From Candidatus Jordarchaeia archaeon (GTDB lineage Archaea > Asgardarchaeota > Jordiarchaeia > Jordiarchaeales > Freyrarchaeaceae): DNA of 8,575 nt. How positions within the stretch are numbered: the first letter of the stretch is position 1; every line of letters starts with the position of its first letter. This document shows, one piece after another, positions 1-7,100 of the stretch. A program made the translations under genes and the position numbers. Below the pieces are notes generated by a model. It was not told the origin of the DNA. It saw only the letters and a program-made list of their open reading frames with translations, and did no database searches. The DNA is taken from contig JAHAWR010000006.1 of the NCBI GenBank assembly GCA_018383835.1, positions 1 through 8,575 on the forward strand. Reading direction: 5' to 3'.

Positions 1-1604
1 TGGGCGCTGGAACCTACAGGATAGGGAGCTCCGTTGAGTTCGACTGGTGCTGCGTCAACACGGTCTTCGCCTTAAAGGACAACGGCGTGGACGAGGTCAT
101 AGTGGTGAACTATAACCCGGAAACGGTGTCCACGGACTACGACATAAGCGACAAGCTCTACTTCGAGGAGCTGTCCTTCGAGAGGGTTCTCGATATCTAC
201 GAGAAAGAGAACCCAATGGGGGTTATAGTATCCGTTGGGGGGCAGATCCCAAACAACATAGCCCACAAGCTCGCCAAGGCCGGGGTTAATATACTTGGGA
301 CGGCGGGGGAGGACATAGACCGCGCCGAGGACAGGGCCAAGTTCAGCGCACTTCTAGAGGAGCTCGGCATACCCCAGCCACCCTGGAGCAAGCTTACCTC
401 CTTAGAGGAGGCTAAGGAGTTCGCTAGGAAGGTGGGGTACCCTGTCCTTGTGCGTCCAAGCTACGTTCTATCCGGCGCCGCCATGAGGGTGGCGTACACC
501 GAAGAGCAGCTCGAAGACTTCCTCGTTCTCGCCTCATCGGTCTCCCAAGAGCACCCCGTGGTGATCTCGAAGTTCATAGAGGGGGCGAGGGAGGTTGAGG
601 TTGACGGGGTAAGCGATGGAGAGGACACATTTATAGGTGCGATAATAGAGCATGTCGAGGACGCCGGGGTGCACTCTGGGGACGCCACGATGGTTATACC
701 GCCGTTCAGCATCACTGACAACATGAAGAAAATCATAGAAAATTACACGTGCAGAATAGCTTCGTCCCTCAGAATAAAGGGGCCATTTAATATACAGTAC
801 CTCGTCAAGGACGGGGTGGTATACGTCATAGAGTGTAACTTGAGGGCGTCCCGCTCCATGCCCTACGTCAGCAAGACAGTAGGGGTCAACCTGATGGACG
901 TGGCTGCATCAGTCATGCTTGGAAAGAAGCTCAGGGAGCTGGGCGTCGCCGTCCCACGGCGCCTTCCCCACTTTGGAGTAAAGGTTCCCCAGTTCTCCTT
1001 CATGAGGCTTGACGGGGCGGACCCGGTCCTCGGCGTGGAGATGATGTCCACGGGCGAGGTCGCCTGCTTGGGAGACAGCTTGGAGGAGGCGCTTTTGAAG
1101 GCACTTTTGGCGGCCGAGCTTGACGTCCCATTGGAGGGGGGGAGCATTCTCGTGACAGTCGGCGGCAGGATGCTCAAGCAGGAGGTGGCTCCCATAGCCA
1201 AGAAGTTCGCGGAGATGGGCTACGAAATATACGCCACGGAGCACACCGCGGAGGCGATGGCTGATGCCGGCATAAGGAACGTTAAGACAGTCTACAAGAT
1301 AAGTGAGCCACACAGGAAGCCCAACATAAGAGATCTAATCCTCGAGAGAAAGCTGAACATGGTTATCAACATTCCTAGGACTGGCACCCTCGAGAAGTAC
1401 GCCGACATGATAAGGGACGAATACATGATAAGGAGGAAGGCGACGGAGTACAACATACCGGTCATAACAAACATCAAAATGGCGAGGAGCCTAGCAGCGG
1501 CGCTCGAAAGCATCAAGAGGAATGGTAGGGAGCTCTCAGCAAAGTCCCTGAACGAGTACCTTGAGAAACTGAAAGCCGTCGAGAAGCGAACCACCTTCTG
1601 CTAG
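1..1604 (+). CDS. carB: Carbamoyl-phosphate synthase large subunit, C-terminal half (5' end outside window)
   Basis: This subunit makes carbamoyl phosphate from bicarbonate, ATP and glutamine-derived ammonia, in the cytoplasm, for pyrimidine and arginine synthesis. The frame is open from base 3, so the gene begins before the window; about 533 codons are visible, starting near the beginning of the second (carbamate-phosphorylating) half. In fragment numbering: a pre-ATP-grasp segment opens with YRIGSSVEFDWCCVN and then NPETVSTDYD; an ATP-grasp domain carries RPSYVLSG (about 151-158), EHVEDAGVHSGD (216-227) and ECNLRASRSMP (277-287); an MGS-like allosteric domain starts at GGSILVTVGGR (about 379) and runs almost to the end. 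The fragment length fits the second half of a full-length (about 1070 residue) single-chain CarB. Whether the first half is fused or a separate gene, as in some methanogens, cannot be seen. No internal damage is visible. Identification is very secure. Confidence 0.97.
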   Translation, partial: GAGTYRIGSSVEFDWCCVNTVFALKDNGVDEVIVVNYNPETVSTDYDISDKLYFEELSFERVLDIYEKENPMGVIVSVGGQIPNNIAHKLAKAGVNILGTAGEDIDRAEDRAKFSALLEELGIPQPPWSKLTSLEEAKEFARKVGYPVLVRPSYVLSGAAMRVAYTEEQLEDFLVLASSVSQEHPVVISKFIEGAREVEVDGVSDGEDTFIGAIIEHVEDAGVHSGDATMVIPPFSITDNMKKIIENYTCRIASSLRIKGPFNIQYLVKDGVVYVIECNLRASRSMPYVSKTVGVNLMDVAASVMLGKKLRELGVAVPRRLPHFGVKVPQFSFMRLDGADPVLGVEMMSTGEVACLGDSLEEALLKALLAAELDVPLEGGSILVTVGGRMLKQEVAPIAKKFAEMGYEIYATEHTAEAMADAGIRNVKTVYKISEPHRKPNIRDLILERKLNMVINIPRTGTLEKYADMIRDEYMIRRKATEYNIPVITNIKMARSLAAALESIKRNGRELSAKSLNEYLEKLKAVEKRTTFC

Positions 1605-1623
1605 AGTGATTCGGGGTGTCGAT

Positions 1624-3027
1624 ATGGGCGAGAGAGGCTACGGTAGAGTTAATGATGAAGTGATTGGCAGACTGGTGGAAGTGTTAGGGGAGAGGAACGT
1701 TAAGGCTGACATTGTGGAGAGATACGTCTACTCCACGGACGCTTCCCTTTTCAGCTCACTCCCTGACGTTGTAGTCACGCCGGAGAACACCAGCCAAGTT
1801 GTGGATGTCGTCAGAATAGCTTCTGAGAAGCGCATCCCAGTGACGCCGAGGGGGGGTGGGACGGGGCTGTGCGGCGGAGCAGTCCCGCTTTACGGAGGAA
1901 TAGTGGTCGACCTGAGCAAGATGGACAGGATACTGGAGGTCGACCTCGACAACTTCTGCGTGACCGTCGAGGCGGGGATTACGCCTGAAAGGCTCAACAG
2001 GGAGCTCGCGAAGCACGGCTTCTTCTTCCCCCCAAGCCCTGGAAGCAAGAAGATGTGCACGGTTGGGGGCATGATCGCTACCAACGCTGGCGGGATGCAC
2101 GCTGTGAGGTACGGGGTAACGAGGAACTTCGTCCTCGGGCTAAAGCTCGTGATCCCCCCGGGTGATGTGGTGAGCCTCGGGGGGAAAGTCCTCAAGAGGT
2201 GCTTAGGCTACGACCTCATTCAGCTCGTCGTCGGGTCTGAGGGGACACTCGGGATAGTCACCGAGGCCACCCTCAGAATTCTCCCGCTTCCCGAGAAGTC
2301 TGCGGTGGTGGTCGCCTACTTCAAGGACGTTTCAACGGCGGCTAAGGCGGTCAACGCAGTTCTCAGGAAGGTCATACCCTCAGCCATAGAGGTTCTGGAC
2401 AAATGGTCGATAGAGGCCGTCAACCGATACGTTCCATCCCTAAACCTACCACGAGCCGAGGCGGCCCTTTACTTCGAAGTTGAGGGGAGCGAGCAGGAGG
2501 TTGAAAGACAGATCAGGGTCATAGTTGACGCTTGCAGGTCGCATGGAGGAGAAACCGAGTGGACCAGCGACTCAAAAGAGAAGGAGAGGCTCCTGGCGGG
2601 GAGGGAGATCGTTGGGGGAGCCATAATGAACATCGACAGGGGGAGGGTCAGAGTTTACGAGGCTGAGGACGTCTGCGTCCCCATAGCCCAACTTCCACGC
2701 TTCGTCGAGGAGGCCCACAGCATCTCGGAGAGGTACGGGATACCCGTCTGCATATACGGGCATGCGGGAGACGGAAACTGCCACTCTGGAATAATGATAG
2801 ACCCCAAAAGCCGAGAGGAGTGGGAGAAGATGCGAATGATGGCCAGTGAAATATACGAGCTAGCGGTAAAGCTTGGCGGAAACATAAGTGGGGAGCACGG
2901 GATAGGTCTACTGAGAGCAAAGTACATGGCTGGCATCCACGGGCAAGCCCTACACATCATGAAAAAGATAAAGGAAGCCTTCGACCCCCAGGGAATACTA
3001 AACCCTGGTAAAATGGGCTTCACCTAG
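1624..3027 (+). CDS. FAD-linked oxidase of the GlcD / D-lactate dehydrogenase family
   Basis: A flavoprotein that probably oxidises a 2-hydroxyacid such as D-lactate or glycolate. Numbered from ATG 1624 (467 aa): an N-terminal PCMH-type FAD-binding domain has PRGGGTGLCGGAVP (75-88), FFPPSPGSKKMCTVGGMIAT (134-153) and VVGSEGTLGIVTEATLRILP (202-221). The C-terminal FAD-oxidase domain has GHAGDGNCHSG (379-389) and GNISGEHGIG (419-428), the metal and substrate-binding His motifs of this family, and ends with the usual FDPQGILNPGK. No signal peptide or iron-sulfur motif is seen, so a separate GlcF-type partner may exist elsewhere. Start choice: ATG 1624 has GGGGTG five bases upstream; an in-frame GTG at 1606 lies one base after the carB stop but lacks a ribosome site. 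The close spacing suggests co-transcription with carB. The substrate cannot be read from the sequence; sulfolactate is one speculative option given comA/comB nearby. Confidence 0.93.
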   Translation: MGERGYGRVNDEVIGRLVEVLGERNVKADIVERYVYSTDASLFSSLPDVVVTPENTSQVVDVVRIASEKRIPVTPRGGGTGLCGGAVPLYGGIVVDLSKMDRILEVDLDNFCVTVEAGITPERLNRELAKHGFFFPPSPGSKKMCTVGGMIATNAGGMHAVRYGVTRNFVLGLKLVIPPGDVVSLGGKVLKRCLGYDLIQLVVGSEGTLGIVTEATLRILPLPEKSAVVVAYFKDVSTAAKAVNAVLRKVIPSAIEVLDKWSIEAVNRYVPSLNLPRAEAALYFEVEGSEQEVERQIRVIVDACRSHGGETEWTSDSKEKERLLAGREIVGGAIMNIDRGRVRVYEAEDVCVPIAQLPRFVEEAHSISERYGIPVCIYGHAGDGNCHSGIMIDPKSREEWEKMRMMASEIYELAVKLGGNISGEHGIGLLRAKYMAGIHGQALHIMKKIKEAFDPQGILNPGKMGFT

Positions 3028-3118
3028 AAAGTAACCGCCCCGTGTAGAAGATAGATTACTCCGCGCGTGCGCTGCCCCTCACCCACGCCGGCAGTGCTGA
3101 GCGTGTGAAGCCAATATA

Positions 3119-3134
3119 ACAACTTTTTTAAGTT
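3119..3134 (+). promoter_or_regulatory. Putative TATA-box promoter of the acyltransferase gene
   Basis: An AT-rich stretch, TTTTTTAAGTT (3124-3134), stands out in a GC-rich 181-base gap and resembles an archaeal TATA box. Transcription would begin near 3150-3155, giving a leader of about 55 bases before the TTG start. The same bases form an inverted repeat, AACTT-TTTT-AAGTT (3121-3134), which could be an operator or simply reflect the TATA-like composition. The rest of 3028-3208 shows nothing else recognisable. Confidence 0.5.
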
Positions 3135-3196
3135 AAAACAGGCAGAAGGAAAGTCTAAGCACGCGTGGCAATTTCTTCTCGCTCCTGGACGAGTAG

Positions 3197-3203
3197 GGAG
3201 GTG
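3197..3203 (+). promoter_or_regulatory. Ribosome-binding site that fixes a TTG start
   Basis: GGAGGTG is an exact complement to the archaeal 16S rRNA 3' end. It sits five bases before TTG 3209, so the rare TTG start is well supported; no ATG or GTG in the same frame lies closer. Confidence 0.8.
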
Positions 3204-3208
3204 GTTGC

Positions 3209-4108
3209 TTGAGTAATGAGCATGTTGAGGGAGGAGCAAGGCTGCTGACCGGTGAGGAGTTGAAGAGAGAGGCTAGAGCTCTCAGGAGAGCTAGCCTCTG
3301 GTTTGCCGCAAGGCACAACCTGTTCCTAGTCGCGCCAGCCATCCTGACGTTCCTGACATCCGCGGTCCTAGTCTTCGCGGCACTTAAAGTGCTCCAGTGG
3401 TTGTTGGACGCCTTCTACATAGGTAACCCAGGCTTCTGGTGGATTCTGGGGGCGCCCAGCCTAACCCTGACCGGGCTAAGTGTCCCCCTAACTCCAGCCT
3501 CGCTTGCACTAGCCCTAGCGGCGATACCGATAATTCACGTGTCCGCCAAGTTCGTCTACTTTCTCTACTTACTCGCGTTCGCCAAGATCCTCGTTAAGCC
3601 TATACCTGAAGGACACTACCCCTACACTCCAGCCAACCCCGTCGTGAGGCAGTTTCTACTGAACGCAACTATAACAGGAACCTTCCTGAGCTTTTTCGGC
3701 GAGGGGCCGTGGGCTAGGGCTGAGCTGAGCCGCATAATGTATAAGGCTCTAGGCGCAAAGCTGGGGAAGGGAGTCTTCCCAGCTACGATACTTGACCCGT
3801 GGATGGTGGAGATAGGGGACGGGACAACGATGGGCGCCTACAGTTGCGTCGCAGGGCACGCTATAGAGGGAGACAAAATAATGTTCGCCCGCGCCAAGAT
3901 AGGGAAGAACTGCGTACTCGGGTTCCGCTCGCTCGTGTGGCCGGGGGCCGAGCTCGGTGACAGGGTGATAATAGGAACATACTCCATGGTTCCGAAGGGA
4001 GCCAAGCTTCAGAGTAACACAGTGTGGGTTGGAATACCGGTAAAGCTCTATAAAGAGCTCGGCGAAAAAGAAGGCGGCACACGGGATGAAGGAAAAAAAG
4101 TAATGTAG
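3209..4108 (+). CDS. Membrane-anchored hexapeptide-repeat (left-handed beta-helix) acyltransferase-like protein
   Basis: A 299-residue protein. Residues about 1-35 are charged and cytoplasmic-looking. Hydrophobic spans lie at about 38-60 and 97-129, with a weaker one at 76-94, so two or three membrane segments are likely. A linker with PEGHYPYTPANPVVRQ (133-148) leads into a left-handed beta-helix of hexapeptide repeats (about 185-263), for example EIGDGTTMGAYSCVAGH, AKIGKNCVLGFRSLVWPGAELGD and RVIIGTYSMVPKGA; it closes with VWVGIPVKL. His216 in this region could be catalytic, as in acetyl- and acyltransferases of this fold. The membrane part followed by a beta-helix recalls the terminal module of Pls/PosA-type NRPS-associated proteins and envelope O-acyltransferases. 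The substrate is unknown: no glycan or lipid genes adjoin it. The TTG start is set by a perfect GGAGGTG. The Lys/Glu-rich tail after 280 is likely disordered. Confidence 0.85.
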   Translation: MSNEHVEGGARLLTGEELKREARALRRASLWFAARHNLFLVAPAILTFLTSAVLVFAALKVLQWLLDAFYIGNPGFWWILGAPSLTLTGLSVPLTPASLALALAAIPIIHVSAKFVYFLYLLAFAKILVKPIPEGHYPYTPANPVVRQFLLNATITGTFLSFFGEGPWARAELSRIMYKALGAKLGKGVFPATILDPWMVEIGDGTTMGAYSCVAGHAIEGDKIMFARAKIGKNCVLGFRSLVWPGAELGDRVIIGTYSMVPKGAKLQSNTVWVGIPVKLYKELGEKEGGTRDEGKKVM

Positions 4109-4578
4109 CAGCGCCATGTGAGGACATAATCTAAAAAACGGAGCCGATAGCAGTAAAGTCAGGAGAGGAGGTACATGGTGTAAAAGGGTAGTAGACGGTA
4201 ACGCAGGTGACGGCTGTTATGGCAGCGCTTCACGCACCGACGCTACCTTTCCTGTTCTGCTAACACGACGCATACTTTCGGTCACCGCTGGGGGTGGGGA
4301 TGCCCGCGGGGCATGTCTATGTTTGCTGCTTTCATCTGGCGCTCATCGCCACCATCCAGTGCCTTGTGCAGAGTTCCGAGGCGTTGAGTGGGTGTGGTGC
4401 CACCCTAAAGCACCCGGCTCGAAGAACAGAAATCCGCCGCCAGCGCCAAACGAGCGCATGACGACACAACGAGCAGTTTTACCTTGACTTTACTTCCTTT
4501 GATAGCCTTCGGGTTCACCAACAGTTTCTCATTGACGGCGTTGCTTTCCTCTGGTTGAGGCTGTTGTGACGATGAGTT
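4109..4578. other. 470-base stretch without a supported gene
   Basis: No tRNA, rRNA, SRP RNA or RNase P signature and no convincing coding frame was found on either strand. Structures visible: a perfect 6-bp hairpin ATGCCC-GCG-GGGCAT at 4300-4314; a 5-bp hairpin GGGTG/CACCC around 4391-4406; and a strong GGAGGT at 4167-4172 followed by ATG GTG TAA (4175-4183), a two-codon start-stop. The minus frame through roughly 4580-4430 is open but has no start codon or ribosome site. The stretch may hold a non-coding RNA, a decayed gene or control sequence. Confidence 0.4.
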
Positions 4579-4626
4579 GTGGCGAAGAAAAAGTTTTATT
4601 TTAACGGTTTCACAGTAAAATTTTGG

Positions 4627-4636
4627 TTAAACTTTT
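4627..4636 (+). promoter_or_regulatory. Possible TATA box for a leaderless HTH-CARF transcript
   Basis: TTAAACTTTT lies about 26 bases before the GTG at 4657, the distance expected between an archaeal TATA box and a transcription start, which would make the mRNA leaderless. A second AT-rich block (GTTTTATTTTAAC, 4592-4604) could be an alternative promoter. Both lie inside the upstream extension of the open frame, which argues against the earlier start at 4579. Confidence 0.4.
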
Positions 4637-4656
4637 CTCTGCGAGAAAGGCTGATT

Positions 4657-5346
4657 GTGGTGTCTCCTTTGAGTGACGCTATCACCGTCGTGGCGCGCGC
4701 AGTGGGAGGGGTTGAGGCGCGCTTGATAATACTCAAAGAGCTTTTGGAGGGGCCGAAGACAGGAATAGAGTTGAGATATGCGATTGCTAGGAAATTGGGG
4801 GTCTCCCCGAAGTCCATTTCCGATGCCAAGCTTTATTTTAACCTTCAAGCGCTGGAGAACAGCGGGCTAATAATGCGCTACAGGGACTGGAAGACTAAGT
4901 ACGCGGAGATCAACCCCAAAATGCTGCAGGCTGTGAGGAGGTACCTTAACGTCACCACTTCTTTTTTATGCCTCGCAACCCTAGACTCGGAGCCTCTCCT
5001 GATGAGGGAGATAGTGTGGCGCTTGAGGGAGCAGGAGGGGATATCCCTGAGCAAGTGCGTTTTCATCGCGGAGAACAAGATGAGGGGCAAGATTGGGGGG
5101 CGAACGGAGGAGGCGGAGATGGTGTGGGTCAACGACGACGACCTATACGACTACGAGAAGGTTTACAAGATAGCTGAGGACTTACTGAAGAAGCTAATAT
5201 ACAGCTATGAGCCGATAATAGACGTGACGGACGGCACAAGGGTGACCGTAGCAGCCCTGCAGCAACTGGCATGGGAGTATGGTCTACGCGTCTTCTACCT
5301 CAAGGGCAAACCTTACGAGAAGAGGAGGATTGTCTGGATAAAGTAG
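4657..5346 (+). CDS. Winged-helix DNA-binding protein with a C-terminal CARF-like domain
   Basis: Probably a ligand-responsive transcription regulator. Numbered from GTG 4657 (229 aa): a winged helix-turn-helix at about 19-92 (ARLIILKELLEGPKTGIELR, then a recognition-helix region and the wing LENSGLIMRYRDWKTKYAEI). A Rossmann-like part follows: a first strand and loop FLCLATLDSEPLLMREIVWR (103-122), a helical middle with YEKVYKIAEDLLKKLI, and the signature IIDVTDGTRVTVAAL (187-201) then GLRVFYL. This order (ATL-x-S-P-like strand, then D-x-TGGT-like loop) matches CARF domains, which bind cyclic oligoadenylates in CRISPR-Cas signalling. The loop here is TDGTR rather than TGGTK, so the ligand may differ or binding may be lost. 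The domain order is the reverse of Csa3 (CARF first, HTH last). No cas genes or repeats are in view. The start is uncertain: the frame is open to GTG 4579, but that start has no ribosome site and the extra 26 codons are AT-rich. Confidence 0.75.
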   Translation: MVSPLSDAITVVARAVGGVEARLIILKELLEGPKTGIELRYAIARKLGVSPKSISDAKLYFNLQALENSGLIMRYRDWKTKYAEINPKMLQAVRRYLNVTTSFLCLATLDSEPLLMREIVWRLREQEGISLSKCVFIAENKMRGKIGGRTEEAEMVWVNDDDLYDYEKVYKIAEDLLKKLIYSYEPIIDVTDGTRVTVAALQQLAWEYGLRVFYLKGKPYEKRRIVWIK

Positions 5347-5385
5347 AGGGAACCGTTCTGACCCAGCATTAACTTTCATCCCACC

Positions 5386-5409
5386 GGGTTCCCCCTGGTG
5401 GGGGATCCT
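5386..5409. other. GC-rich hairpin between convergent genes
   Basis: TCCCCC (5390-5395) pairs with GGGGGA (5400-5405) around a TGGT loop; beyond a T-T mismatch, GGG/CCT can add three more pairs including a G-T. It lies 40 bases after the HTH-CARF stop. No T-run follows directly, so it is not a standard archaeal terminator. It shares TCCCCCTGnTGGGGG with the apical part of the SECIS candidate at 7176-7190 (read on the + strand) but lacks the GAA/A internal loop. Confidence 0.5.
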
Positions 5410-5495
5410 CGGGGTGAACGGGTGAAGTCCCATATCTCTCAGGCGACGGTAAGTTTAAGGACGGTTATACCTCGATCTGTGCCTCAAACATACTG

Positions 5496-5510
5496 GGGAC
5501 GCTTCGTCCC
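5496..5510. terminator. Short hairpin with nearby T-rich tract, possible end of the HTH-CARF transcript
   Basis: GGGACG (5496-5501) and CGTCCC (5505-5510) form a perfect 6-bp stem with a three-base loop. A pyrimidine/T-rich stretch, CTGCTTTTCCTTT, follows at 5521-5533. Archaeal termination depends mainly on T-tracts, so this is only a plausible terminator for the + strand. Confidence 0.25.
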
Positions 5511-5514
5511 TCAT

Positions 5515-5574
5515 AAACTGCTGCTTTTCCTTTAGGAGCTTGTTAGTAGACTTAACGCTAGACGGAAGCAGTTT
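5515..5574. repeat. 8-bp inverted repeat spanning the comB 3' end
   Basis: AAACTGCT (5515-5522) and AGCAGTTT (5567-5574) are perfect inverted copies separated by 44 bases. The right arm overlaps the last base of the comB stop codon. It may shape the 3' end of the comAB transcript; chance is also possible at this length. Confidence 0.35.
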
Positions 5575-6257
5575 CATAACCCCCTAACGAAGGCCCCGCT
5601 CTTCATTACGGGCACCGTGGCGCTTACGTTCAGCTGTGAACAGTACTTCACGTCTTCCCAGAGGCCGAGGGCTGCGAGGCTCTTTGCGCTCGGCGAGTCG
5701 AGGACGCACTCCTCGTGGCTAGGGGGTGCCACTCCCTCTATGAGGCACTTTATGATGCAGGCAGTCACATAGTCCTCCGGGCTAAACTCCCCCTTCCTCC
5801 CTGAGTGCACTACTGTGATCTTTCTGCCGCTTCTAAGCGCCTCCCGCCTAGCTAAGCCCGCTACTGCCTCAGCGTTCCTTAAGCACCCGGCTAGGATAAG
5901 TGGGGCGTCTGCCGCCTGCTGCACGACACGCGTAAAGTTCGTCGTCGTCAACACAACTATTTTCTCCTCAACAACTTTCCGGGTGAACTCTAGAGGGGAG
6001 TTCCCGTAGTCGAAGCCGGGGATCTTCAGCCCGCCCCTCTCGCCGGCAAGTATGACGCATCCTCCAGATGATGAAAGCTCCCTGGCCTTCTCCTTCGCCT
6101 CCTCAACAGTGGCGGCGGGAACCACACCCCTTCCCCCGTTCTCCAGTATGGTGGTGACCGTGGTGCTTGCCCTCAGCGTGTCGACCACGATCACTACGTG
6201 TCCCTTCCGTGCAGCTCTAAACGCGCCATCTGGGCCGAATGCGAGCCTAGCAATCAT
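5574..6257 (-). CDS. comB: 2-phosphosulfolactate phosphatase
   Basis: ComB is the Mg-dependent phosphatase that turns (R)-2-phospho-3-sulfolactate into sulfolactate, the second step of coenzyme M synthesis from phosphoenolpyruvate and sulfite, in the cytoplasm. The 227 residues match the usual length. Family motifs in order: VVIVVDTLRASTT (21-33), ILAGERGGLKIPGFDYGNSP (69-88), VVLTTTNFTR (101-110), CLRNAEA (125-131), GEFSPEDYVTAC (156-167) and the C-terminal DVKYCSQLNVSATVPV (202-217). The TTNGT loop usual in this family reads TTNFT here, a small departure. Its ATG overlaps the comA stop in an ATGA junction, so the two are translated from one mRNA and act consecutively. ComB relatives also occur in bacteria, but adjacency to comA supports the assignment. 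Confidence 0.95.
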   Translation of the reverse strand: MIARLAFGPDGAFRAARKGHVVIVVDTLRASTTVTTILENGGRGVVPAATVEEAKEKARELSSSGGCVILAGERGGLKIPGFDYGNSPLEFTRKVVEEKIVVLTTTNFTRVVQQAADAPLILAGCLRNAEAVAGLARREALRSGRKITVVHSGRKGEFSPEDYVTACIIKCLIEGVAPPSHEECVLDSPSAKSLAALGLWEDVKYCSQLNVSATVPVMKSGAFVRGL

Positions 6258-7051
6258 CTAGACACCTTCAGGAGAAGGTCTGGCATGGTGTCTCCTCTGA
6301 GGCCGAGGCGCAGAGTCTCCAGCGGGATAACGTCGTCGGGGGGAATGTTCCCCAGATTAACGTTGGAGCCAAACCTCCTGATGAGCCAGACCTGCTGAGA
6401 CTTCAAGGGCGCCTCCCACATGGTACTCGTAGCTGGAATCTCCTTGATTATGGCTTCCACGAAGTCCCTCTTAACGTCTCCTTTCGCGTCGTAGGGCCCA
6501 ATCCCCACCCCGCTCTCCCTAGCCTCTACGACAACATAGTCAGCTCCAGCCTTAAGCTCATGCTTCATCAACTCCACCCTGTCGGAGAGAGAAATTGAGG
6601 CGTCCTCCTCCGGCTTCTTCCTCCCAACTTCCGTGATCACCGGGTGAAAGCCGAAGTCTTTGGCAAGGTGCACAAGCTCAATCTTCTCCTCAAGGTTCAT
6701 ATTGACTATTCCGCTGGAAACCTCGAGCGACGTGAAGCCAGCCTCTCTGAGGAACACGAAGAACTCCCTGACCTTACCCCTCGCGAAGGCCGCCTCCACG
6801 CTGGAGCCGCCAGGCATAACCTTCACGTCGAACTCCTCGCAAACCCTAATTTTCTCTCTAACCACCTTTAAGGGCATGAGAAGCCAAGTGCACCAACCAA
6901 ACTTCCATAAGTCAACGTACTCGCCAGCAACCTCCATCAACCCGCGCATCTCAGACAGGGTGATGCCACGGTCGATCACCATAGTTAAACCCGACGACCT
7001 AGGCTTCAACTCTCTCTCCACAGGTGAGAGCTCAAACAATTGAGGACACAT
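6254..7051 (-). CDS. comA: Phosphosulfolactate synthase
   Basis: ComA adds sulfite to phosphoenolpyruvate to give phosphosulfolactate, the entry step of the PEP-dependent coenzyme M pathway. The 265-residue protein covers the whole TIM-barrel family: GLTMVIDRGI (21-30), YVDLWKFGWCTW (45-56), KVMPGGSSVEAA (77-88), AGFTSLEVSSG (104-114), FHPVITEVGRKKP (135-147), AGADYVVVEARESGVGIG (168-185), MWEAPLKSQQVWLIRRFGSN (211-230) and the closing VNLGNIPPDDVIPLETLRLG (231-250) then LRGDT. The acidic and lysine residues of EVGRKKP and EARESG are the conserved catalytic-site motifs. Start: ATG with GGGTGA six bases upstream and a TATA box about 57 bases upstream. It is the first gene of a comA-comB operon, separate from the hydrogenase operon behind it. 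The step after ComB would need ComC and ComDE, which are not in the window. Confidence 0.97.
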   Translation of the reverse strand: MCPQLFELSPVERELKPRSSGLTMVIDRGITLSEMRGLMEVAGEYVDLWKFGWCTWLLMPLKVVREKIRVCEEFDVKVMPGGSSVEAAFARGKVREFFVFLREAGFTSLEVSSGIVNMNLEEKIELVHLAKDFGFHPVITEVGRKKPEEDASISLSDRVELMKHELKAGADYVVVEARESGVGIGPYDAKGDVKRDFVEAIIKEIPATSTMWEAPLKSQQVWLIRRFGSNVNLGNIPPDDVIPLETLRLGLRGDTMPDLLLKVSR

Positions 7052-7057
7052 AGCCGT

Positions 7058-7063
7058 TCACCC
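7058..7063 (-). promoter_or_regulatory. comA ribosome-binding site
   Basis: On the minus strand GGGTGA stands six bases before the comA ATG. It can pair with the UCACC part of the archaeal 16S 3' end and supports this start. Confidence 0.6.
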
Positions 7064-7100
7064 AGCATCAGAAGTTCTCTTAACGTTCAAACAGAGATGG

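Noticed and set aside
909..1313. Minus-strand open frame inside carB
   Set aside because: A shadow of the conserved carB coding sequence with no independent support.
4109..4578. tRNA, SRP RNA or RNase P RNA in the long gap
   Set aside because: No T-loop GGTTC-type motif, no SRP helix 8 motif and no RNase P core sequences could be found by eye.
4430..4610. Minus-strand open frame opposite the HTH-CARF 5' region
   Set aside because: No start codon with a ribosome site, overlap with a better gene, and an unremarkable composition; no family recognised.
4657..5346. A CRISPR locus linked to the CARF-like protein
   Set aside because: No regularly spaced direct repeats and no cas genes exist in the window.
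5386..5409. Second SECIS element
   Set aside because: Neither strand has GAA on the 5' side with A on the 3' side of the GC helix, and neither neighbouring gene has an in-frame TGA.
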